The notes under the pieces: generated by a model
Told to the model about the DNA's origin: nothing
What the model saw: only the letters and a program-made list of their open reading frames with translations
The model's database searches: none
Shown: positions 44,298 through 55,520 of the stretch, in pieces
How positions within the stretch are numbered: the stretch's first letter is position 1
Layout: every line of letters begins with the position of its first letter
NCBI GenBank assembly: GCA_038503035.1
Contig: JAVSML010024701.1
Coordinates: forward strand, 70,844 to 134,843
Length of the DNA: 64,000 nt
Direction of reading: 5' to 3'
Source: Crocodylus rhombifer
Taxonomy: Eukaryota; Chordata; Crocodylia; Crocodylidae
Program-made: the position numbers and the translations under genes

Positions 44298-45544
44298 AGC
44301 ATAATAATGGGATCTCTAGCCCACAGTCCCCTTAACGCCATGTGTGGGGCTGTATCCGGTTCTAAGTCAGGAAGGGGTGCTACCAGGAACACTTTCTTCC
44401 AACACTCTGGGGGTTTTTTGGTGGTCTCCCCTTTGTTATGGAATAAGTTTTCTCCTGCTTCACTTACGCAAACTGATAGTATCACAGCCCACAGCTATTT
44501 GGTTTCTAGCTATATCACAATATCAGTTGAGCTATCCTGAACTGGCATTTAGCAGTAAGAATCGCAGATGGTCAGGAAATTTAGCATCCTTCTACTCAGT
44601 CCCATGCACACAGAGTTCATTAATAAAAAAGACTGTGCCAGTTTTCTCAGAAAGGTCAGACATATGCTGGCTAATATCAGTTCATTTTTTTGCCCATGAT
44701 TTAATGTTGTCATTTGCCTCCTGCACAGCTCTACCAAATCTTACAGACTGTATTTTCTACAGGGGTCGCCTGAATTTCTATGTTAATTTTTTCCTTAAAT
44801 CATGTCCTCTTGTTTTTCAGGCTTGTCTGCTTTTTTTTTACTGTTTTACCACTGCATTGCTCTCTTCCTCAATGCCTAATACTCTCCCATTTTGTTCTGG
44901 TGTCTGCTGTTATTCTTGGCATGTAAATCAATATTAACTGGTATATAATCAAGCTGTATTTTAATGACCAACATTTGTTCAACTGTCATCTTTCATTCTG
45001 GTCTCCATTTGGAGGCTGGGTATGGTGTCTGTTCTCCCTGCATCTTACTTTGAGTGCTTCGTTGCCTTATGTGTATCAGTGTTTGTTCCAGGTCTAATTA
45101 CTGCTGCCATGGTTTCAAGACACCTCCTTGCCTGTGATTTCTTCTTTACTTCTGACTAAACTCACACATAGAAACTTTCCTGGCCCCTGTTATACATCAT
45201 GTCTCTTTGGCTCCCGGTCATCTTGTATTAGATTTGTATGAGTCTTATGATCATAAATCCATACACTTTATTTCTTCATTTTAAGCATAAAATTATTAAT
45301 ATGCTACACAAATGCCCCCTGGCAGACTTTCTGCATTCAGAAGAGGATATTTTGAGAGTTTAGGCACCAAACAAATTTAATGCAGTCTGCTTTTGATAAT
45401 CAAAATATGAAAAAATCCATTATATTCAGTTTCCAATTATTGCCAATTATTGGTTGTTTTTATCAAGCACTTACAGTGTGCCCATACTATATAAATATAA
45501 ATATGTCTATACTAGTGCTTATAATTCAACTGCAGACATGGCAA
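44298..45544. other. Intergenic, nothing recognised
   Basis: A 197-codon plus frame at 44344-44937 has no family resemblance and low coding-like structure. Confidence 0.45.
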
Positions 45545-47960
45545 ATAATATCAGGAGGGAGGAATAGATCCTGGTGATGTCAGGTCACAGTTCTTTCCCT
45601 TTGTCTGTCTATCCACCTCTATAGTGAGGTGAGTTTGCTTGAAATGATCAATGCCTTGTCCTACATCATGGTGCCATTGGGAATGATTCAGTGCTTGAGT
45701 CTCCCAGATATTGATATTAACATTGCAGTTCTTCATATTGACCTTCAAAGAGACCTTGAATGTCTTCTTTTGCTCACCTCTACAGCAGTGATGATTGGTG
45801 AGCTGGGGCCATAGGACTTGTTTGCGGAGCTGTTTGTCAGGCATCCTTATAGGCTCGGTAGTGCTTATAAGCTTGGTAGTGCCATGCTGGTTAGCACTAC
45901 AGATAAAAGGGACTTGGGGGTCGTGGCTGACCACAGAATGAACATGAGCCTTCAGTGTGATGCTGCAACTAGTAAAGCGAGCAAAGTGCTGCTTGCATCC
46001 ACAGATGCTTCCCAAGCAAATCCCAGGACATCATTCTCCCCTTGTACTCAGCCTTGGTGAGGCCACAGCTGGAGTGCTGCGTCCAGTTTTGGGCTCCACA
46101 ATTCAAAAAGGATGTGGAGAAGCTTCAGAGGGGGCAGAGGAGAGCCACGCACATGATCAGAGGTCAGGAAAGCAGACCTTATGATGAGAGGCTGAGAGCC
46201 ATGGGGCTCTTCAGCCCGGAAATGTGCAGGCTCAGGGGTGATCTGGTGGCCACCTATAAGTTTATCAGGGGTGCTTATCAGGATCTGGGGGAATGTCTGT
46301 TCACCAAAGTGCCCCAAGGGATGACAAGATCAAACGGTCACAAACTCCACCACGACTGATTCAGGCTGGACATAAGAAAGAACTTCTTTAGTGTCCGAGC
46401 CCCCAAGGTTTGGAATAGACTGCCACCGGATGTGGTTGAAGCACCCACTTCGAACACGTTCAAGACACATTTGGATGCTTATCTTGCTGGGATCCTATGA
46501 CCCCAGCTGACTTCCTGCCCCTGGGGCAGGGGGCTGGACTTGATGATCCTCTGGGGTCCCTTCTAGCCCTAATGTCTACGAAATCTATGAAATTCTTATG
46601 ACACATCCTGTTCAGTGGAGATGGTGCCATATACACATGGCTTCAATGCAGGTGTTGTTTGCTTGAGCCAAAGACCTGGCATTCATTCTGTCTTTCCAAT
46701 TGATACGAAGGATTTTCCAAAGGCATCACTTACGGTAACATCCCAAAGCTTTTAGGTTTTTCTGATATGTCATACAGGTTTCACACCCATACAGCAGAGT
46801 ACAAATGACAACAGCTTAGTAGATGAAAAGCTTGGTTTGGGTCCTGATTTCATGATCATCAAAAATGCTATGTTGAGAAATGTCCAAAGGCAGTACTGGC
46901 ACATTTTATCTAGTGTTGAATAATGTTGTCTATATTTACTTCTTGGAAAACTTGGCTACCCAGGTAGGGGAAATGCTCAACATTCTCCTTTAAATGTAAT
47001 GTGTGGAGGAGCAGCTGGTTGGTTTGAGGTATGCTGAATAAAGTATCCTGGTTTTCATGAGGTTGACAGTAAGTCCAAGCATTTCATATGCTTCACAAAA
47101 GCAGTCAAGGATGACCTGGAGCTCTTCAATTTAGTGGATACACACAACACAATTGTCAGCATATGGAAGATCAGTAATGAAGGTGCTGGTTATCTTGGAT
47201 GTGTAATGTAACCAGTTGACGATAAAGAGATTCCTGTCCCTAGGTACAGATAGAATCTAGTATCCACGAGAGGCAGAATAACCATGATATAGATGGAAAA
47301 GAGCATTTATGCAATCACACATTCTTGCTTGAATCTTCATTTCTAATAGTGAAGGGACTTTGTGCTGTCATGAAGGAGTCTGATGATAGTAACAAAATTT
47401 GGCAAATTTTGGCATCCAAATCTTATCAGGATCTCCCAGAGAGCCTCCCTGTTGATTGATACAGAGGCTTTAGTCAAGTCAATGAAAGCCACATAAAGTT
47501 CTGTGTTGCTCATGGCACTTCTCCTGCAACTGTCTAGGAAAAAAGATCATATTACTGTACTGCTGAGGGGTCTGAAACCACAACGGGTCACGGGCAGAAT
47601 TTACTCAGTGAGGAAAGTTAATCTATTGAAGAGATTGCAGGTAAGTATCTTCCCAACTATGGACAATTCCTGCAATCTGCTCTTTCTCCTTTCTTGAATA
47701 TGCTAATTATACTGGCATCTCTCAAGTCACTGTGAATTGGTTCATGTATCCAGATTTTCATAATAACGATGTGTAGTTAGTAAACATTTTTTTTTCCACC
47801 TTGCTTATAAATTTTGGCTGATATTCCATCCAGACCACGCGCTTTGTCATTCTTCATTTGCTTGATGGCTTTCAAGGCCTTTTGATAATTTAGTGTATCT
47901 CTGAGGTAGTCCTTAATGGTGTGTTGTAAAATGGCTTCAGTGGTATTGCCTTTGAAATTA
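45545..47960 (-). mobile_element. Old non-CR1 LINE (RT remnant), split by CR1
   Basis: Minus-strand conceptual translation gives LINE RT pieces in order. A GIS-type motif occurs near 47810-47830. Motif A (VAFIDLTKAS) is at about 47465-47495. A YADN version of the YADD motif is near 47150-47175, followed by LQVILDCFCEAYEMLGLTVN. A CTLLYGCETC block lies near 46770-46805 and an ILRINWKDR block near 46685-46720. The last part, with QKKTFKVSLKVNMKNCNVNI, is at about 45690-45760. Many stops. The clade cannot be assigned by eye; it is clearly not CR1. A CR1 sits at 45851-46594. Confidence 0.72.
45851..46594 (+). mobile_element. CR1 3' half inserted in older LINE, 5-bp duplication
   Basis: It encodes DLGVVADHRMNMSLQCD, a QFWAPQFKKDVEKLQR block, IRGQESRPYDERLRAMGLFS and the RLDIRKNFF-type end. 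A complete 3' UTR with CCCCTGGGGCAGGGGGCTGG and a CTATGAAATTC tail follows. CTTAT occurs at 45846-45850 and 46595-46599. Removing the insert restores the host LINE codons across the site. Confidence 0.9.
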
Positions 47961-48039
47961 TGTTCATAGCTATTTTATCTGGCACTTTTGAACATAATTT
48001 ACAGGCTCTTAAATTGTTAAACCAAGCCTCTCATCAACC

Positions 48040-48170
48040 TAAGAGCCAATGGACAACATTTTCAAAAGCACCTACGTGTTTTAGGAGCTTAAGTGCCATT
48101 TTTGAAATGTGTTGCTAAATGCCTAACTACATTTGAAAATGGAACTTTATTCCATAAGTCCCTTCAACAT
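48040..48170. repeat. Hairpin-type ancient repeat
   Basis: TTTTCAAAAGCACCTACGTG and TTAAGTGCCATTTTTGAAA form an imperfect inverted repeat. This motif is common in old amniote repeats. The family is not named. Confidence 0.4.
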
Positions 48171-48191
48171 TTATGAAAAGTTATTCTAAAT

Positions 48192-48560
48192 CAGGGCTGT
48201 CCAACTTCAAAGTGGCCAGGGGCCACATGCTCCATGGGCACACCAGCAAGGGCTGCACGCCATAGGGACAGCACAGTGGCATGCATGCTGTGCACACATA
48301 TGCAGGTGAGCGTTCCCTTCCTGCTGCATCACACAAAAGCAGAAACCCACCTCCATCCTGCTCTCCACATGGGCACTCCCCCATGCAGTGTGGCATGCTG
48401 CAACACCTTCAGCTCCCTGTGGGCTCCCCTCTGGCACTGAGACAAATGGGCACTCTGGCCTGTCAGCTCCTCTGGCACCCTGCATTGCTCTGTACCATGA
48501 AACACTGTGTTGCGCTGTGCCCCATCTCTTTGAGCAGGGCAACATAATCTAGCAGAGGGA
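48192..48560 (+). mobile_element. hAT-like element, one end only
   Basis: CAGGGCTGTCCAACTTCAAA followed by GGCCAGGGGCCACATG is a typical hAT end. The body is GC-rich, and no matching right end is seen. Confidence 0.55.
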
Positions 48561-48737
48561 ACAGTAAGCCTTGAAACTCTGGTTGCTGATGCTGCTGGAG
48601 TAATAGGAGCAGTAGCAGTGGTGACCAGCACGTTAACTGCTTGTAAGCTACCAGTTAGACAACTCTCTCCTAAATATGCTCCTTTGGGTATTTCTGACTC
48701 CCCAAGGCACTTTCAATCCCTCTAAATGGACACCCAT

Positions 48738-48880
48738 CAATCATACAGATAAAGGGGTAGAACTGAAAGGGACCTCAAGAGTCAAAACCCCCTGCCTGAG
48801 GCAGGATCATCCCTACCCAAACCACCTTGTGTCTAACCTCTTAGCAAAACTTTTAGATATTCCTTGCCTCTTTTGAAATA
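48738..48880 (-). mobile_element. CR1-like fragment
   Basis: GAACTGAAAGGGACCTCAAG and CCCCCTGCCTGAGGCAGGAT match the complement of a CR1 3' terminus. It is old and short. Confidence 0.6.
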
Positions 48881-50840
48881 GAATGTAATTAAACATGTAC
48901 AGTATTTTACATAGCTAAATTTAGCTAAACAGCCAAGTTTTGAAAAACACACGGATAATATTCTTGAACAAAGCCAAACCAAAAAAAAGAAAAAAAACTT
49001 AACAACATGGTCTTTCTATACTCTCCAGGTAAACTGGGGGACCCAGTTCTTAAGTACATTTATGAATATAACTGAGAACATAAATTATTAGTCTACAGAG
49101 AGCAGGTGATTTGGGTGGCAAGGAAGGGAATTTTGGGATCTGAAGATAGATTGCTTTTAAATATTTCCCTATTTAAGAGGCCACAGAGTGCCAATGCCAA
49201 AAACCAGAAAAGATGATTTTCTAAAATGTGTTCTTTTGATGCTGGAGAAGGAGTCATCACTGGAGTCATAAAGCAAAAAAGATTATACTAGAGGTAACAT
49301 GCTATAATTTACTTGAAATCATTAAAGATGACAAGCAGAATAAGGAAAATGAGCATACAAAAGAAAATATGAGCTCAGTGAGAATCCAGCTGGTCTTTTG
49401 TGTTGGCTGATGTGTTTTCAGAATTTGTTAAATCACCTGGTAGACAAATGGTAATGGGAAAGAGGAGTGGGAAGCTAAAACCACCTCCAGATCTGACACA
49501 GCAAAAACGGATACTACCCTGGATCAGAAGTTCTCAGCCACCCTTGGATTATTCCTTCTGAAGAGTACAGACAGTATATTCAGACCTCCTTTGATATCCC
49601 TTTATATCAGCTTAAAATTGTTTTGGTTCTTTTCAAATAGAGTTGAAGATCCATTTTCAAATGAATTTAAAAATAAAATTACCCAAGTGGATAATGGTAA
49701 CCTTTGCTCCTTTTTCACTGAAATATTTCCACACTGGAATCAGGTAGCTATCACAGCATGATCCGGCCCTTTAATGAGGTTTGATCACAGCCTCACCTGG
49801 GCTAAGTTTAGCTCGAGGGTTCATGAGATAGTGAGTAGCTGACTAAGACCAGGTCTTCAAGGGAGATGAGGTAGCTTGCTGCTTCATAAGAGGAATCCCT
49901 TAGAAAACCGAAGCTGGAGGTAAAGGATTTTCTTAAGGAGTAACTGGCAAGCTAGGAAAACCAGCAAAGTGCCCTGGATGGATGATATAGAATTGGACCA
50001 AGAAAGTAATTCAGGCACCCTGGGTTATGGCAACAGGGATCTCTCCTAGAGAATGGGTGTGGTTGCCTTTCCATCCCTGGCCACTTCCTTCTACATTTGT
50101 ACAGCTATCCTCAGTAAAATGGAGCATACAGGAGTGAGTGGAGCCTAGATGGGCTAGAAGTTGAGCTCAAGAAGATTGATCCTGAGAGGACAATCAGTGC
50201 CTGGTAAGACTCTGGGGAGGAAGATTTGTCTTTTTGCCTTCAGACTTGAGAAGGGGGTGGGTTTTTGTGACTTAGAAGTGATTTAGCCCTTTGGCTTTTA
50301 CTTCATCCTTCTGCGAGCTAGAGATTTCCTGGGGAGACCATTCCCTCTGTGAGGGGAGAGGTGGGGTAGTAGGTAGCCCTAAAGTGAGACACTTTTTTGC
50401 TATGGCAGTATGCTGAAAACATGAAAATAGCTGGAATTGTATGATGTGTGTTCTTATTTTTACACACTGATACTCAGCATATCAGGCTACAGCTGTGTTT
50501 CCCTTAGCTCAAAACTTTTACTGAGTAGTCTGTACCCCAATAGATTACTAATTCATCTCTGGTTTGGGGGATTCTAAAGTTATGAGAAACAACTCTCTCC
50601 AGCTTGACTTTTCATCCTAGTGTTTTTACATAAAGTTAGAGGTTGACTTCTTAAAGGGGAAAGATTGTTTCACAACTGAAAAGCACACTGCAGAAAAGGG
50701 GAAGATTTTTAAATGACAGCTCTGGCCATATCAAATGAGCTATGATAATTGATGCAGGCTAAGATTCAAAAGTCTTCACGCATTCATAATGCATTCTATC
50801 CCGTTCTTCCTAACAAAGCAGGAATTGGCTCCTAATTGTT
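48881..50840. other. Intergenic, nothing recognised
   Basis: No supported feature in about 2 kb. Confidence 0.5.
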
Positions 50841-51046
50841 TTTGGAGCCAGTGGCATAGCAAGCCAAGTTGGTACCCAGGGCAGGCCCTGCAAAAGAGTG
50901 TGGGAACGTGCCGTTCTGAGATGGGATAGGGATTCTGAGAGTAAGCGGAGTAGGATATAGGGGGCATGGGTTCAGGGAGACATGGGGTAGAGGGAGGTGG
51001 TATCCTACCAATACTAGGAAATTTTAAACAGTCCTGACTGAGCTAT

Positions 51047-52125
51047 TGCCCCCAAGCATACTTTGCCTGCAAAGCAACACCAGCTAGGAACTGTCCTGGA
51101 GTTCCCAGGATGGCAATGCTGCCAGGAGGAATAGAGGAAGCCACGCTTTCAACCAACAAGCCGGCATCCGTACCTCTAGAGCATCATCCAGTGACCCAGA
51201 GGAAGAGACGTCGGGTCATTGTCATAGGGGACTCCCTCCTCAGAGGAATGGAGGGACCCATCCACCACACGGACCCCAATGTGAGGGAAGTGTACTGTCT
51301 CCCAGAAGCCAAGATTGGGGATGTCACAAAGAAGATCACTGACCTCATCCGGCCTTCCGACTACTATCCTATGGTCCTCCTCCACGCGGGAACCAATGAT
51401 TCGGTCCTGAGTAGTCTGGACCAGATCATGGATGACTACATGGTTCTGGGGGCCAAGCTTAGAGAGTTGGGAGCCCAGGTGGTCTTTTCGTCCCTCCTTC
51501 CGGTTAGTGGAGGCCGTCAGTGGCAGAGCGCCTGCATCTGTGAGGTGAAGTTGGTGTCTTCACTGTGGATTTGGCTTCCTGGACCATGACTCGCATGATC
51601 AGGGGGTAGCAAGGCAGGCCCGACAAGGAGAAGCTACAGGACCTGAACCTGTTCAGCCTCCACAAGAAAAGGCTGAGGGGGGATCTAGTGGCCTGTTACA
51701 AATGAGTCAGGGGGGATCACCAGGCACTGGGGAAGTCCCTGTTCCCCAGGAATAATGGTCACAAGCTGGCAGAGGGTAGATTTAGGCTAAATATCAGGAG
51801 GCGCTATTTCACGGTCAGGGCAGCTAGGATCTGGAACCAACTTCCAAGAGAAGTGGTGCTGGCCCTTACCCTGGGGGTCTTTAAGAGGAGGTTAGATGAA
51901 CACCTTGCTGGGGTCATTTGACCCCAGTAATCTTTCCTGCCATGGCAGGGGGTCAGACAAGATGATCTACTCAGGTCCCTTCTGACCCTAGAAACTATGA
52001 AACTATGACCACAACCTGCACTTCAGAGCAAGGGGCGTCCTGGGGTGTGATGGTCTCCATCTCTCCCCCAAAAGTAAGAGTTTGTTTTCTTACAGGTTAG
52101 TTGACCTCCTCCGGTGGGCTTTAAA
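51047..52125 (+). pseudogene. CR1 ORF1 (SGNH esterase-like domain), interrupted
   Basis: ORF1 of CR1-type LINEs encodes an accessory protein whose C-terminal part is an SGNH-hydrolase-like esterase thought to aid membrane or RNP handling. The visible frame has the block I serine motif VIVIGDSLLRGMEG (about 51217-51258) and the block III motif HAGTND (about 51385-51402). After the nested CR1 (51591-52004) it has the block V motif CDGLHLSP (about 52046-52070). It ends at RWALN and TAA (52123-52125). The N-terminal zinc-finger part is not seen. The nested insert destroys the frame, so the product is not functional. Confidence 0.8.
51591..52004 (+). mobile_element. CR1 3' fragment nested in ORF1 of the larger CR1
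   Basis: It begins TCGCATGATCAGGGGGTAGC and ends with an AAACTATG-type tail. ATGAC occurs at 51586-51590 and 52005-52009, a short duplication or tail overlap. Removing the insert joins the ORF1 codons (LDHD to HNLHF). It is similar to the nested CR1 at 24275 and the young copy at 60104. Confidence 0.88.
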
Positions 52126-52300
52126 CTAAGTTTGTTGGGGGATGCGGCTCCACAGGAGCAAGAGAAAACTCAGCCAGGTGTAGGACCTGCCCAGGTAAGA
52201 GCTCAGGTATATACCAAGGGACCAGTTGTCTCTCAGGAAGGGGGGGGTGCCCAGGGCTCTCTCGGGGGGATTAAGGTGTCTCTTCACTAATGCAAGAAGC

Positions 52301-54997
52301 ATGGGGAACAAGCAGGATGAGCTTGCTTTCCTGCTTGCAAGTAGTAAAATCAACCTGGTTGGCCTAGTGGAGACATAGTGGGATGAAACTTTTGACTGGG
52401 CAGTAGACATAGAGGGCTGTAGGTTGTTTAGAAGAGATAGGAAGGGGGAAAAAGGTGGAGGGGTTGCGCTCTATGTTAGGGAACAGAATACCAGTTCTAC
52501 TTTCCAAATGGGACCAGAGGAAGGCTTCACTGAGACCCTGTGGGTCAAGCTCCAAAGAAGGCAGGGGGAGAGGGATCTGGTGGTAGGGGTTTACTACAGG
52601 CCACCACATCAGGAGGAAGAGCTGGATCTGGAATTCTCCAGGCAGCTGGGGGAGGCCGTGCGCGCAAAGGATGTTGTGCTCATGGGTGATATGAATTACC
52701 CTGACATCAACTGGGAGCAGCAGTTGGCCAGGTCTAGCCACTCACAAAGATTCATGACGTGCATACAAGACCCACACCTTCTGCAGGAGGTACTCATCCC
52801 CATTAGGGGAAATGCCATATTGGATCTGGTGTTAGCCTCTGGGGATGACCTGGTGGGGGAGGTGCTAGTACAAGGGAGGCTAGGGGACAGTGATCATGAA
52901 ATGATCCAGTTTGCTATTCAGAGAAAGGTGGGGAGGGTAACTAGCACAGTGCAAATACTTGACTTTAGGAAAGCCAACTTCGATGTGCTCAGGGCAGTAG
53001 TCAGGGAGGCACTTGGAGCCCAGGGGGTAGCTAGTATGGGGGTCCAGGAAAGGTGGTCCTTCCTCAAGAAGGCTATCCTTGGGGCACAGCAGGACGCAAT
53101 TCCTCTGTGCAGGAAGGTGGGAAAAGAGTCCAAGAAACCTTCATGGCTGAGCGTGGATATCCAGGCTGGCCTGAAGGCAAAGAAAAAAGCATACTGGCAG
53201 TGGAAGCAGGGGACAGGGACAAAGGAGTACACCTCCCTGACCCGAGCTTGTAGGGATTTGGTGAGGAAGGCTAAAGCAGCACTGGAGCTTAGATTAGCTT
53301 CTGGGATTAAGGATAACAAAAAGTCCTTCTTCAAGCATATAGGTAGCAAGAAGAAGTCTTGGGGTAACATTGGACCCCTATGGGGCAGGGCAGTTGGTAA
53401 CAGACACACGAGAGAAGGCAGAACTCTTCAACAAGTTCTTTGCCTCCATGTTCCTGTCTGCTGACAATGGGGTGTTCTTGGGCGACACCATAGAGAGGCC
53501 CGGGAAGGACGTGAGTCCCCCAACTGTTAGTTCAGACCTAGTTAAGGATTACCTGGAGGGCTTAGATGTGTCCAAGTCAGCGGGCCTGGATGACCTTCAT
53601 CCACAGGTGCTGAGGGAACTGGCTAGTGTCATTGTGGAGCCATTGGCACGGCTATTCGAGGACTCCTGGTGCTCGGACCAAGTCCCTGAGGACTAGAAAA
53701 GGGCCAATGTGGTCCCTATTTTCAAGAAGGGGAGGAAGGAAGAGCCTGGCAACTACAGGCCAGTCAGCCTCACTTCTATCCTGGGGAAGGTCTTTGAAAA
53801 AATTATCAAGGGCCACATTTGTGAGAGCCCTGCAGGGGAAGTGAGGTTGAGGGGTAACCAGCATGGGTTCATGCAAGGCCAATCCTGCCTGACTAACCTG
53901 GTCTGTTTCTGTGACCAGGTAACAAAGAGCTTAGATGTGAAGGAGGAAGTCAATGTCATCTTCTTGGACTTCCAGAAGGCCTTCGACACAGTGTTCCAGC
54001 CAATTCTGGTGGGCAAGCTGAGGGACTGCGGCATTGATGAGTGCACAGTCACATGGGTGGCAGACTGGCTTCAGGGGCACACCCAGAGGGTGGTGGACAG
54101 GTTGATGTTGACCTGGGAGGTTATGGGCAGTGGAGTCCTCCAGGGCTTGGTGCTTGGGCCGGTGCTGTTCAACATCTTCATTAGCAACCTGGACAAGAGT
54201 GTGGAGAGCAAGCTGTGGGGTAAAGTGAATACACTGGCAGGCAGGGACCGCATCCAGGCAGACCTGGATAGGTTAGAGAAGTGGGTGGATCTGAACAGGA
54301 TGAGGTTCAACAAGGACAAGTGCAGAGTGCTGAACCTGGGGAGAGAGAATCAGCATTATGGTTATAGGTTAGGGGCTGACACTCTCAGCAGCACAGAGGC
54401 AGAGGGGGATCTTGGAGTCATGATTGACTCCAGGATGAATATGAGTCGCCAATGCGACGAAGCAATAGGCAGAGCCAACTGCGCCCTGTCCTGCATCAAC
54501 AGGGGCATCACTAACAGGTCCAGAGAGGTCTTGCTCCCCCTCTATGTGGCACTGGTCAGGCCATAGCTGGAGTACTGTGTCCAGTTCTGGGCGCTGCACT
54601 TCAAGAGGGACGTGGAGAGCCTGGAGAGGGTCCAGAGGAGGGCCACTCGTATGGTTGGGGGCCTCCGTGGCCAGCCCTATGAGGAGAGGCTGAGGGACCT
54701 GAATCTCTTCAGTCTCTGCAAGAGGAGACTGCGGGGGGATCTTGTGGCTGCCTACAACTATATCAGGAGCCACCATCAGGGACTTGGGGAAAGTCTGTTC
54801 ACCAGGGCCCCCCTTGGAGTCATCAGGAACAATGGTTACAAGCTGAGGGAGGATAGATTTAGGTTAGATATTAGGAAGAACTACTTCACTGTAAGGGTGG
54901 CCAGAGCCTGGAATAGGCTTCCCAGAGAGGTGGTGCTCTCACCTTCCCTGGAAATCTTCAAGAGGAGACTGGATAGGCACCCGGCTGGGGTCTTATG
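52301..54997 (+). pseudogene. CR1 ORF2 (endonuclease-reverse transcriptase), disabled
   Basis: ORF2 of CR1 nicks target DNA and reverse-transcribes the element. It starts at MGNKQDELAF (52301). The APE-type endonuclease shows GVALYVRE, VLMGDMNYPDINW and the GDSDHEMIQF motif near 52888-52917. RT has FLDFQKAFDTV at about 53964-53996 and LGPVLFNIFISNL near 54155-54190. Disabling changes: TAG at about 52377, a frame shift near 53390, TAG at 53694, TAG at 54564, and loss of the FADD motif C (VESKLWGKVNTLAG where other copies have FADDTK). Length is about 900 codons, as expected. RT activity is impossible without motif C. Confidence 0.9.
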
Positions 54998-55162
54998 ACC
55001 CCTGCCACCCCCAGCGCTTCTTCCTGCCCATGGCAGGGGGTCAGACTAGATGATCTGTCTAGGTCCCTTCCAACTCATTGATTCTATGATTCTAGGACAT
55101 GGACTTCACAGACTAGGGGGCAATTCCGGTGCCCCCCTTGTCCACCCCTACCTATGTTACTG

Positions 55163-55387
55163 CTTGGAGCTGCCTTTAACCTTTTGAAAGAAATAGCTGT
55201 AATAGAGGATGTGATATATGGTTAAACAAATTGAAAAGAATGGCTTTTTAAAATGGAGTTACCTGGAAACACTGCTGCTTAGCCAGCTCTAGCCCTAACT
55301 TCTTTTAGTATGTTGCAAGTGAATTTGTTTTGGAAGGTGACATTATTGAAATCCCTTCCTGTTGATTTGGGAGTTCTTCTATACAAG
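55163..55387. other. Intergenic, nothing recognised
   Basis: Short stretch outside the hAT flank. Confidence 0.5.
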
Positions 55388-55520
55388 TGAAGAATAGCAA
55401 ATACAGCACCCATATTCAAGATGTGGGGGAAGGAAATGTGATCTGGGTAAATGTGGGCTTATCTGTCTGTCTTCAATAGTAGGCAAAGGTTTGAAAAAAT
55501 TATATAACTTATGTATTTTT
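55388..55520 (+). mobile_element. Very old CR1 fragment
   Basis: Broken frame reading ANTAPIFKMWGKEM then a RFEKII-like end, matching the VPIFKKG...FEKII part of CR1 RT. Multiple stops. Confidence 0.6.

Larger units (their letters stand above)
50986..55095 (+). mobile_element. Nearly full-length but dead CR1 (ORF1 and ORF2), 7-bp duplication
   Basis: GACATGG flanks both sides (50979-50985 and 55096-55102). It carries part of ORF1, then ORF2 with endonuclease and RT, and the 3' UTR with CATGGCAGGGGGTCAGACTA and an ATTCTATGATTCTA tail. A second CR1 is nested in ORF1. Excluding it, about 3.7 kb remain, so the 5' end is truncated or short. Confidence 0.93.
50849..55162. mobile_element. hAT element enclosing a CR1
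   Basis: The left end is CAGTGGCATAGCAAGCCAAG; the right end, read in reverse, is CAGTAACATAGGTAGGGGTG. The flanks TTTGGAGC (50841-50848) and CTTGGAGC (55163-55170) match at 7 of 8. Only about 200 bp of hAT sequence remains outside the CR1. It was a short non-autonomous element before the CR1 landed. Confidence 0.85.

Noticed and set aside
44344..44937. 197-codon plus-strand ORF
   Set aside because: No similarity that I recognise, hydrophobic low-complexity character, no splice or start context, and overlapping frames.
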